Assembly: GCA_005893365.1 (NCBI GenBank)
Contig: VBPB01000235.1
Location: 1-7,449, forward strand
DNA length: 7,449 bases
Direction: 5' to 3'
Source: Candidatus Eiseniibacteriota bacterium
GTDB taxonomy: Bacteria; Eisenbacteria; RBG-16-71-46
Notes under the pieces: generated by a model
Databases searched by the model: none
What the model was told of the DNA's origin: nothing
What the model saw: only the letters and a program-made list of their open reading frames with translations
Shown: piece after piece, positions 1 through 6,234 of the stretch
Position numbering within the stretch: the first letter of the stretch is position 1
Layout of the letters: each line of letters starts with the position of its first letter
Translations under genes and position numbers: made by a program

Positions 1-579
1 CAAGCGCTCTCATGTGCCGGCCGCTCTCGGGAGCGAGGCGGACCGCGAACCGGTCGACGAGGCCCTTCGACCCATCGGAGTTGGCGAGCAGCACCCCGGC
101 GACCACGACCGACAGCGCGAACTGCAGCACCACCGCTCCCGCGGTCGCGGCCGAGTGCAGCAGCCACAGGCCGAAATTCTGGAGCGGCTCCCTCGCCTTG
201 AGCAGCGCCGCCTGGAGATTCGAGTCGGCGAGCGACCAGAACTCGTAGATCGGACTGCCCACGACCGGCCAGCTCCGGACCGACTCGGGCGCGGGCGGGA
301 TCGCGAGCTGCCCGTCGCGGATCTGGGCGGCGACACCCTGTCCCCAGTCCACGATCGCGCTGGTCAGGAACACCGTGGGCTTGATCAATACGATCAGCGC
401 GAAGACGGTGAACAGGACTGCGGCCGCCACGCTGCGTCCGCCGAGCTGGCGCTCCAGCCAGTGATAGGGACCCGCACCGGCCACCGCGATGATCGCGCCC
501 CGATCCGGATCGCGGCCTCGACGGCGCGCTGGACGGTCTCCTCGCTCGATCCCTCTCGCGCGGGTGCGGCGTCCGCCAT
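1..579 (-). pseudogene. AI-2E/PerM-family permease, 5' part, with internal deletion and frameshift; runs off window
   Basis: Family: AI-2E transporters (PerM/YdiK-like, TC 2.A.86) are inner-membrane permeases; substrates vary and none can be assigned here. Seen: an ATG at 579 behind GGAGAGAGGA (584-593) starts MADAAPAREGSSEETVQRA and EAAIRIGA, then that frame stops at 394-396. From about 496 to the window edge a second frame stays open (about 165 codons) and reads as the same family: AIIAVAG, HWLERQLGG, a hydrophobic helix ending VLIKPTVFLTSAIVDWGQG, then SWPVVGSPIYEFWSL and LQFALSVVVAGVLLAN. In relatives roughly 23-25 hydrophobic residues (helix 1) separate these two parts, so about 70 bases of length 3n+1 seem lost. 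The gene lies 20 nt after the SulP permease gene and is probably the last known member of its operon. The C-terminal half is outside the window. Either a pseudogene or a sequence error; the family call is firm, the cause is not. Confidence 0.75.
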
Positions 580-599
580 GTCGTCCTCTCTCCGGCGTA

Positions 600-2252
600 T
601 CAGGCGAGATACTTCGCGACCGCCGTCTCCAGGTTCATGTGCATGCGCTCGCGCCCGAGGCGCGCACCGAGCGGCGATCGCTGCACGACTGTCAGCACCT
701 CCGGGTTAAGCCCCACGAGCCAGAGCTCCACCCCGTGCTCGCGCTCCCGCTCTTCCGCGTCGCTCAGCATCTTGAGCGCGGTGTACTCGAGGTCCGGTAC
801 CGCCCGCAGATCGAGCGCCACCACGCGCGGGCGCGCTTCTTCGACGAGCGGCCGCAGCTTGTGGCCGATGCGGTCGGCGTTCGCGAAGAACACGCGCCCC
901 TCGATCCGGACCAGCAAGAGGCCCGGGAACGTCTCGTCGTCGGCGTGCTCGCAGGAACGCGGGCGGAACACGTTGGTGCCGCGCTTGCGGCCGATCGCGT
1001 AGACGGGCGGATCGGCGACCTGGTGTGCCAGCGACCCGAGCGATAGGACGACGGCGACGAGGATCCCCTTCAGCGTCCCGAGCAGCACGACTCCGGCGAC
1101 CGCGGCCAGGGCCCAGCGGAACTCCATGCGCCGCACGTTCCGGATCACGCGAAACTCGTCGGGCTGGATCAGCCCGATCGAGTAGACGATCACGACCGCG
1201 GCGAGCGTGGCCTGCGGCAGGAGACCGATCAGCGGAGCGAGCAGCAGCATCGTGAGCAGCGTGAGCACGGCCGTGACGACCGACGCGAACGGCGTGTGCG
1301 CGCCCGCGAGCCGGTTCACCGCGGTCTGCGAGGTGCCGCCGCCGGCCGGCATCGCCCCGAAAAGCGCGCCGACCGCGTTCGCGAATCCGGTGGCGAACAG
1401 CTCCTGGTTGGGTCGCGGCGTCGGCTCGCCGCTCTGCGCGAACGCGCGCGCGGCGGCGATCGTCTCGGTGAAGCTCATCAGCGCGATGCCGAGCGCGCCC
1501 GGCCAGAGCGCAGCGGCCACCGAGAGATCGGGCCGAACCCAGTGCGGGAGACCCTGCGGCACCTGCCCGACCGACTCCACGGGCAGGTGCAGCAGGCCGA
1601 ACCCGGCGATGCCCGCCGCGACCGCGACCAGCGGCGCCGGCGCGCGCGGCGCAAAGCGCTCGAGCGCGATCAGGACGGCGAGCGTCGCGAGCGCGACGGC
1701 GAGCGTCGCGAGCGACGTGTCGGGAATGCTCTGCGTGGTCCGGATCATGTTCTCGAGGAAATTGCCCTTGGCGAAGTGGACGCCGAGCAGCTTCGGGACC
1801 TGGTCCAGCACGATCACGAGACCGATCCCGGTCTTGAAGCCGACGAGCACCGGCTCCGAGATGAAGTTCGCCACGAAGCCGAGCCGCAGCAGCGACGCCA
1901 GGGCGAGCAGGCCACCGACCAGCAGCGTCAGCATCGCCGCGGCGGAGAGCAGCGCCGCGCGATCGCCGTCGGGCGCCACCTGCGACAGCTGCGTGCCCGC
2001 GAGGATCGCGATCGTCGTGGTCGTGCTGACGCTGAGCACGCGCGACGTCCCGAAGAGCGCATAGCAGAGCATCGGCACGAGGACCGTGTACAGACCCACT
2101 TCGACGGGCAGGCCGGCGATCGTCGCGTAGGCCATCGCCTTCGGGACCACGACGGCGGCGGTGGTGGCGCCCGCGATCACGTCGGGCCGCAGCCAGTCCT
2201 TGCGGTAGCCGAGCAGCCATTCCGAGCACGGCAGCAGCGCTCGACCCGCCAT
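600..2252 (-). CDS. SulP/SLC26-family inorganic anion permease with C-terminal STAS domain
   Basis: A 550-residue inner-membrane anion transporter (TC 2.A.53; family substrates are sulfate, bicarbonate, chloride or dicarboxylates; the exact one is not readable). The ATG at 2252 is preceded by AGGAG (2260-2264, 7-nt spacer). Seen: the N-terminal signature VPKAMAYATIAGLPVEVGLY (residues 36-55), the TM3 anion-site stretch VSTTTTIAIL (75-84), further hydrophobic helices to about residue 410, the TM10-like PAGGGTSQTAVN (302-313), and a STAS domain from about 440 to 548 (LLLVRIEGRVFFANAD; DLRAVPDLEYTALKML). Length is normal for bacterial SulP. The STAS loop has no Ser in the DxS phosphorylation position of SpoIIAA-like domains, so phospho-control like that of anti-sigma antagonists is unlikely. 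It sits between an outer-membrane barrel gene (11 nt upstream) and an AI-2E permease gene (20 nt downstream) on the same strand, which suggests co-transcription. No carbonic anhydrase or sulfate-assimilation gene is nearby to narrow the substrate. Confidence 0.93.
   Translation of the reverse strand: MAGRALLPCSEWLLGYRKDWLRPDVIAGATTAAVVVPKAMAYATIAGLPVEVGLYTVLVPMLCYALFGTSRVLSVSTTTTIAILAGTQLSQVAPDGDRAALLSAAAMLTLLVGGLLALASLLRLGFVANFISEPVLVGFKTGIGLVIVLDQVPKLLGVHFAKGNFLENMIRTTQSIPDTSLATLAVALATLAVLIALERFAPRAPAPLVAVAAGIAGFGLLHLPVESVGQVPQGLPHWVRPDLSVAAALWPGALGIALMSFTETIAAARAFAQSGEPTPRPNQELFATGFANAVGALFGAMPAGGGTSQTAVNRLAGAHTPFASVVTAVLTLLTMLLLAPLIGLLPQATLAAVVIVYSIGLIQPDEFRVIRNVRRMEFRWALAAVAGVVLLGTLKGILVAVVLSLGSLAHQVADPPVYAIGRKRGTNVFRPRSCEHADDETFPGLLLVRIEGRVFFANADRIGHKLRPLVEEARPRVVALDLRAVPDLEYTALKMLSDAEEREREHGVELWLVGLNPEVLTVVQRSPLGARLGRERMHMNLETAVAKYLA
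1674..1715. repeat. Two-copy 21-bp tandem repeat inside the SulP gene
   Basis: Copies at 1674-1694 and 1695-1715 match at 20 of 21 bases. The unit is a multiple of three and encodes the repeated transmembrane heptad LATLAVA/LATLAVL (about residues 181-194 of the SulP protein), so it lengthens a hydrophobic helix without breaking the frame. It may be a small slippage duplication or simply codon-biased low-complexity helix sequence. Confidence 0.75.
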
Positions 2253-2259
2253 GGCGGCT

Positions 2260-2264
2260 CTCCT
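2260..2264 (-). promoter_or_regulatory. Ribosome binding site of the SulP gene, overlapping the upstream stop codon
   Basis: On the minus strand the barrel gene's stop and the SulP ribosome site run together as TGAGGAG, with AGGAG 7 nt before the SulP ATG at 2252. This overlap suggests translational coupling of the two genes and fixes the SulP start, although the SulP reading frame stays open far upstream. Confidence 0.7.
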
Positions 2265-3250
2265 CAGAATTTCTTCACGGCGCTCAACCCGAGCGAATAA
2301 CCCTGCGTTCGAGATCGCGTCTCGTATTCGTAGAATCCGTGGAAGTTCACCGCCATGTGCCAGTCGATCGAGGTGATGCCGAGCTGACCCCCCGCGGCGT
2401 GGACGCGGTCGCGGCTGTCGCTGCGCGCGTCGGCGCCGCGGTCGTCCGACACCTGCCATCCCTGGTAGCCCGCGGGCCCGATCTCGAGCAGCAGCTTCTG
2501 GCTCTGCGTGAGCGGGATGAACTGGCTGATCCCCCAGTTGAGCGTGATGTTTTCGCCGGGCTGCAGGTCGAAGTCTTCCTTGTCGCTGTGGTGCTCGTAG
2601 GTGACGACGCCGGTGACGGCGGTGCCCTTGTTGTCGAACGGATACCAGGCCGCCGCGCCCTGGACCTGGTGGGTCCAGAACCCGTAGCCGATGTTGTCCA
2701 CGTCTTCGGTTCGCACGGTGCCCAGTACCGGGACGGTCTGGAGGTGCGTGTCGTACTTGCCGACCGCCGCGTAGAAGCCATACGCAGCGGAGAATTCGAA
2801 GTGCAGGTCTCCCAGAGCGAAGCTGGCATTGTCGAAGTCGCCGCCCAGCCTCCTGCCGACGGACACCGCCGCGTCCAGGCTCGCGTTCGCGAACAGGGGT
2901 GCGGCGATCGCCGCATAGCGCGCGCCGAGGAAGTGGACGTCGGGCTCCCAGATCACGACGGGGCTCAGCGCGTAGAGATCCACGTCGATGCTCACGTGGG
3001 CCGGGACGCCCGGACCGGGCCCAGGGTTGAGATTGATGTCGTCGATCTTGTCGCCGTGACGGTCGTTGATCCGATCGGTCCTGTAGAAGTAGTTGTAGAG
3101 CCCGGCATAGATGCCGGGCTCCGGCGGTGTGAAGTAGTCCCGAATGTTCAGGAACCCGCCGTTGAAGTGGCCGATCTCGGCGCGCGCGCCGAACGCAGCC
3201 GCGATCAGGGCGACCGACAGGCCCGACGCGACGATCCACTTCGAATTCAC
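2264..3250 (-). CDS. Outer-membrane beta-barrel protein, Phenol_MetA_deg/SphA-like family
   Basis: A 328-residue predicted outer-membrane channel. Seen: a Sec signal peptide (MNSKWIVASG, then LSVALIAAAFGARA, cleavage near residue 24); the family-typical opening with GGFLNIRDYFTPPEPGIYAG followed by aromatic strands (LYNYFYRTDRIND); alternating amphipathic strands throughout; WAVxF-like closing strands; and a terminal Phe (GLSAVKKF), the signal for BAM-dependent insertion. The layout (PPPGxY near the N-terminus, about 300 residues) matches proteins annotated as MetA-pathway-of-phenol-degradation or SphA-type transporters, whose cargo is mostly unproven. The start is GTG at 3250: a strong GGGAGG lies 6 nt upstream and the signal peptide begins there; upstream in-frame ATGs would add a non-signal extension. 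First gene of the barrel–SulP–AI-2E cluster, so it may supply outer-membrane passage for the solute moved by the inner-membrane permease; that is inference from gene order only. No phenol-degradation genes are present. Confidence 0.85.
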   Translation of the reverse strand: MNSKWIVASGLSVALIAAAFGARAEIGHFNGGFLNIRDYFTPPEPGIYAGLYNYFYRTDRINDRHGDKIDDINLNPGPGPGVPAHVSIDVDLYALSPVVIWEPDVHFLGARYAAIAAPLFANASLDAAVSVGRRLGGDFDNASFALGDLHFEFSAAYGFYAAVGKYDTHLQTVPVLGTVRTEDVDNIGYGFWTHQVQGAAAWYPFDNKGTAVTGVVTYEHHSDKEDFDLQPGENITLNWGISQFIPLTQSQKLLLEIGPAGYQGWQVSDDRGADARSDSRDRVHAAGGQLGITSIDWHMAVNFHGFYEYETRSRTQGYSLGLSAVKKF

Positions 3251-3256
3251 TGGCGT

Positions 3257-3262
3257 CCTCCC
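3257..3262 (-). promoter_or_regulatory. Strong ribosome binding site that sets the GTG start of the barrel gene
   Basis: GGGAGG on the minus strand, 6 nt before the GTG at 3250. It decides for GTG over upstream in-frame starts, and the encoded signal peptide agrees. Confidence 0.8.
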
Positions 3263-3310
3263 GCAGAGCGCGCAGCGCCGCGTCGCATGCGCGAAACGGC
3301 ACTGCCGCGC

Positions 3311-3334
3311 AAAACTCTCGCACAGCTGCGCGAG
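3311..3334 (-). terminator. Hairpin with short T-run after the L,D-transpeptidase remnant (candidate intrinsic terminator)
   Basis: The 18-bp near-palindrome at 3317-3334 pairs at 8 of 9 positions (arms CTCGC/GCGAG around CAGCTG). Read on the minus strand it is followed by AGTTTT at 3316-3311, beginning 10 nt past the stop codon at 3345. The T-run is short and the site also lies in the leader of the downstream barrel operon, so it could instead be an attenuator or operator. There is effectively no loop if fully paired, which weakens the terminator reading. Confidence 0.4.
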
Positions 3335-3822
3335 TCGTCCAACGCTATTCGCCGCTCGGCGGAGCTTTGCGGGCCGGCTGGCGCCGGACCGCAAACGGCA
3401 CCGCCAGACCCGCGGCGATCGGCGCGTCGCGGCCGTAGACATCGCCGCGCAGCTGCAGGTGGCCCTCGAGATCCACCCAGGCCGTCCAGTACGCGAGCAA
3501 CACGGGGATCTTCTGAGCGAGCGTCACCGTGCGCGTGGTGCCCGCCTCGACTGCGCGATCGATCGCGGCGCGGTCCCAGCCCGACTGATCCTCGAGTAGC
3601 AGCGCCGCGAGCTCGAGCGGATTCTGCACGCGGATGCAGCCAGAGCTGAACGCGCGCGCGTCCTTCTCGAACAGCTCGCGGTGCGGCGTGTCGTGCAGGT
3701 AGACGGAGTAGGCGTTCGGAAACATGAATTTGACGCGCCCGAGCGAGTTGTCGGGCCCGGGATCCTGCCGCAGTTGATAACGGAAGTTATTCGCAGTCAT
3801 ATGGGCCCAGTCGATCGACGTC

Positions 3823-3895
3823 GCCGGCGCAATCCGTCGTACCTCGCGAAGAAGGGCCTGCGCGTGATCGATGCGTCCGGCCGCGAGGTGCCGGC
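3823..3895. repeat. Interrupted inverted repeat bounding the inverted segment
   Basis: The right arm at 3882-3895 is CGCGAGGTGCCGGC. Its exact complement occurs on the left in two blocks, GCCGGC (3823-3828) and ACCTCGCG (3841-3848), separated by 12 extra bases. Such a quasi-palindrome can support a replication template switch or a fold-back artefact, and its position at both ends of the flipped segment suggests it caused the flip. Confidence 0.75.
3829..3889 (+). other. Inverted segment of the L,D-transpeptidase gene
   Basis: Plus-strand translation here reads NPSYLAKKGLRV then IDASGREV, the sequence that in YcbB-type L,D-transpeptidases directly precedes the SIDW region. That region is on the minus strand just to the left. 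Flipping 3829-3889 joins REV to PATSIDWAHM across the shared GCCGGC with the frame exactly kept. The core 3849-3881 must be flipped under any model; the outer 12 bp (3829-3840) also fit best when flipped, because they carry the conserved NPSYL. The 61-bp length is far below that of known recombinase-driven switches. Confidence 0.7.
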
Positions 3896-3988
3896 CCATC
3901 TCGATCCCAACCGCCCTTCGCGCATTCGAACGGTCACGGCGCGAAAAAACTCTTGCACATCCGCACACCGCTCGTCCAATCTTTTCCC

Positions 3989-6217
3989 ATGACGAAGCCC
4001 CGCACGAGTTTCGTACTCGTGCTCGTCGCGCTCGGCCTCGCGCTTGCTTTCGCCGCGGCAGCCGCTCCGAAGAAACCCGCGCCCAAGGCCGCACGACCCC
4101 GCCTCGGCCTCGTGCTCTCCGGCGGAGGCGCGCGCGGGGCCGCCCATCTGGGCGTGCTGCAGGTGCTCGAAGAGATGTGCATACCGGTCGACATGGTGAC
4201 GGGCACGAGCATGGGCTCGGTGATCGGCGGCCTGTACGCCGCGGGGTTATCGCCCGCCGAGGTCAGCGAGACGATTCAGTCCGTCGACTGGGTGCGCGTG
4301 TTCGACGACAAGCCGGATCGGCAGGACCTCTCGTTCCGGCGCAAGCAGGACGACCGGAACTTCCTGACCAATCTGCGCCTGGCGTTCAAGGACTGGAGCA
4401 TCTTCATTCCCTCCGGCATCGTCGAGGGCCAGAAGCTCGACTTCCTGCTGCGGACGATGACGCTCGATGCCAACGGTCTCGCACAGATCGAGAACCTTCC
4501 CCTCCCGTTCCGCGCGGTCGCGACCGACATCGCGACCGGCGAGGAGGTAATCTTCGACAAGGGCCCGCTCGCCGTCGCGCAGCGCGCGAGCATGTCGGTT
4601 CCCGCTGCGTTCTCACCGGTCGTGATCGACGGTCGCGTGCTCGTGGACGGCTATGTCGCCAACAACCTGCCGATCGACGTGGCGCAGGATCTCGGCGCGG
4701 AGAACGTGATCGCCGTGGACATCTCGACGCCGGTCGCGAAGCTCGAGGAGCTCCAGAGTGCGGTCGGGATCAACGCACAGGTCGGGACCTTCCCGGTGCA
4801 GCAGCAGCAGGCGCGTCAGATCGAGCGGCTGAAGAAGACCGACGTGCTGCTCCAGCCCGATCTCGGCGACGTAGGGGCGGCTTCGTTCACGCGCATGGCG
4901 GAAGCGGTCGAGATCGGGCGCCAGGCCGCACTCGCCGCGAAGGACAAGCTCGCGCGCTATTCGGTCTCCGAGGCGGAGTACGCGCAGTGGCGCGCGCGCC
5001 AGCGCCGGCCCCCGGTGCAGATGCCGGTGATCGACGCGATCCGGATCGAGAACCGCTCGCCCGTCTCGGACCGCGTCGTGCGCGCGCGCATCCACACGCG
5101 GACGGGCGAGCCGCTCGATCTCGAGGTGCTCTCCAAGGACCTCGGGCGCCTGTTCGGGCTCGACGCGTTCGAGCGCGCGCGCTTCGACATCCGCCGTGAG
5201 ACCGAGGGGCTCGTGCTCGTCTACCAGATCGAGGCGCGCGAGCGCGGCCGCCAATACGTCCGCTTCGGACTGAATCTCGAGACCGACATCGGCGACGAGG
5301 CGATCTACAACATCGGCGCCAATCACGTCTGGTTCCCGATCAACTCGTGGGACGGCGAGGTGCGCACCGAGGCGCAGATCGGCGACACCTCGAAGGTCGG
5401 CACGGAGCTCTATCAGCCGATCGAGCCGCGCGACTGGCTGTTCGCGCAGCCGTTCGCGCGATTCGAGCGCAGCGAGCTCGACATCTTTCGCGGACACGAC
5501 CGCGTCGCCGTCTACGACCGCGACGAGACGATCGTCGGCACGCTGGTGGGCATCAACGTCTCGAACGTCGCGCAGCTGCGCGGCGGGATCGGGTATCTGA
5601 ACGAGGAGCTGGGCCGCAAGACCGGCGACCCGGCACAGTTCCGCTCGGATCAGCTCTCGGGTGGCATCTACGACGGCGAGTTCGAGTACGACACGCTCGA
5701 CAGCGTCCGGTTCCCGAACGACGGCAGCTATGCGAACGTGCAGAGCTTGTGGTTCCGCAAGGAGATGGGCTTCGACGACTCCTTCGTGCGCGTGCGCGCC
5801 GCGGGTTCGACGTTCCGCACCTGGCGCAGCAACACGGTCGGGCTCTCGCTCCGCTACGAGACGACGATCAACGGCGGCCCGCACCCCGAGGCGCTGCATT
5901 CGCTAGGCGGATTTCTGAACCTCTCCGGATTCGACCGCAACTCGCTGGTCGGCCGGCACTCGGGTCTGGCGCAGCTCCTCGTCTACCGGCGGGTCGCCTC
6001 CCCGGCCGTGTTCGCGTGGGAGTTTCCCGTGTACCTCGGGGGCATGTTCGAGGCCGGCAACGCCTGGGACGATCGCAGCGACATCGAGCACGACGTCGAG
6101 CTGTCGGGCGGTCCGTTCGTCGGCGTCGACACGCCGCTCGGCCCGCTCTACCTCGCCTATGCCCACGGCGAAGGCGGCCACGATCAGATCTATCTCTACC
6201 TCGGGCGGAGCTTCTGA
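3989..6217 (+). CDS. Patatin-like phospholipase with POTRA and outer-membrane barrel (PlpD-like, type Vd secretion)
   Basis: A 742-residue protein predicted to be an outer-membrane lipase that delivers its own patatin domain through a BamA/Omp85-related barrel, as in Pseudomonas PlpD. Seen: signal peptide 1-26 (FVLVLVALGLALAFAAAAA); patatin domain about 37-320 with oxyanion loop SGGGARG (44-50), nucleophile GTSMG (Ser74) and the Asp motif DGY (Asp220) within LVDGYVANNLPIDVA; a single POTRA-like module about 345-417 (VIDAIRIENRSPVSDRVV to LVYQIEARERG); then a barrel of about 420-742 with alternating strands ending YLYLGRSF, a terminal-Phe barrel signal. The second dyad motif is DGY, not the usual DGG/DGA; Asp is retained, so activity is expected. 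The ATG at 3989 was chosen because the signal peptide starts there; a TTG at 3953 would add 12 residues. No Shine-Dalgarno sequence is visible upstream. Head-to-head with the broken transpeptidase gene and 17 nt ahead of an SMP-30-like gene. Substrate (phospholipid class, self or target membrane) unknown. Confidence 0.92.
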   Translation: MTKPRTSFVLVLVALGLALAFAAAAAPKKPAPKAARPRLGLVLSGGGARGAAHLGVLQVLEEMCIPVDMVTGTSMGSVIGGLYAAGLSPAEVSETIQSVDWVRVFDDKPDRQDLSFRRKQDDRNFLTNLRLAFKDWSIFIPSGIVEGQKLDFLLRTMTLDANGLAQIENLPLPFRAVATDIATGEEVIFDKGPLAVAQRASMSVPAAFSPVVIDGRVLVDGYVANNLPIDVAQDLGAENVIAVDISTPVAKLEELQSAVGINAQVGTFPVQQQQARQIERLKKTDVLLQPDLGDVGAASFTRMAEAVEIGRQAALAAKDKLARYSVSEAEYAQWRARQRRPPVQMPVIDAIRIENRSPVSDRVVRARIHTRTGEPLDLEVLSKDLGRLFGLDAFERARFDIRRETEGLVLVYQIEARERGRQYVRFGLNLETDIGDEAIYNIGANHVWFPINSWDGEVRTEAQIGDTSKVGTELYQPIEPRDWLFAQPFARFERSELDIFRGHDRVAVYDRDETIVGTLVGINVSNVAQLRGGIGYLNEELGRKTGDPAQFRSDQLSGGIYDGEFEYDTLDSVRFPNDGSYANVQSLWFRKEMGFDDSFVRVRAAGSTFRTWRSNTVGLSLRYETTINGGPHPEALHSLGGFLNLSGFDRNSLVGRHSGLAQLLVYRRVASPAVFAWEFPVYLGGMFEAGNAWDDRSDIEHDVELSGGPFVGVDTPLGPLYLAYAHGEGGHDQIYLYLGRSF

Positions 6218-6220
6218 CGC

Positions 6221-6230
6221 GGAGAGGAGG
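6221..6230 (+). promoter_or_regulatory. Ribosome binding site that sets the GTG start of the SMP-30-like gene
   Basis: GGAGAGGAGG lies 4 nt before the GTG at 6235. The next in-frame ATG (6247) would be 16 nt away and is less likely. The site sits in the 17-nt gap after the patatin stop, which supports a shared transcript. Confidence 0.7.
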
Positions 6231-6234
6231 CGGG

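Larger units (their letters stand above)
3345..3929 (-). pseudogene. L,D-transpeptidase (YcbB/LdtD-type YkuD domain), C-terminal remnant with internal inversion
   Basis: Family role: periplasmic peptidoglycan 3-3 cross-linking or lipoprotein attachment through a catalytic Cys. Seen on the minus strand: SIDWAHMTANNFRYQLRQDP, GRVKFMFPN, YLHDTPHRELF and RAFSSGCIRVQNPLE, then a normal family C-terminus ending at 3345. From the ATG at 3800 the catalytic His is residue 36 and the Cys residue 55. Full YcbB-type proteins are about 500-600 residues with a signal anchor; here the N-terminal two-thirds and any export signal are absent, and the 5' side runs into the patatin gene start. Between about 3829 and 3889 the expected family sequence is on the opposite strand (see the inverted segment). 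Upstream of that, VGIEMGR (to about 3930) weakly resembles the family's next stretch, so the 5' limit given is approximate. The minus frame happens to remain open through the inverted part. A secreted active enzyme is unlikely; the family call is firm. Confidence 0.82.

Noticed and set aside
1296..2300. A 334-codon plus-strand open frame opposite the SulP gene
   Set aside because: Low-complexity Arg/Glu/Asp-rich shadow, no ribosome site, no recognisable domain.
600..3323. A continuous 907-codon minus-strand reading frame that would fuse an N-terminal region to the SulP permease
   Set aside because: The part upstream of 2252 is an Arg-rich shadow of the barrel gene in another frame. The SulP ATG has its own ribosome site and the barrel protein has signal peptide and barrel signatures in its own frame.
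3829..3889. A recombinase-controlled phase-variable switch
   Set aside because: No invertase gene in the window, the repeats are short and imperfect, and the target gene lacks its 5' part, so switching would not give a working protein. A one-time micro-inversion or assembly fault is simpler.
4613..5899. A 428-codon minus-strand open frame opposite the patatin gene
   Set aside because: Composition (runs of Arg, Asp, Leu, Val, Ala) is that of an antisense shadow in high-GC DNA; the plus strand carries recognisable patatin, POTRA and barrel sequence throughout.
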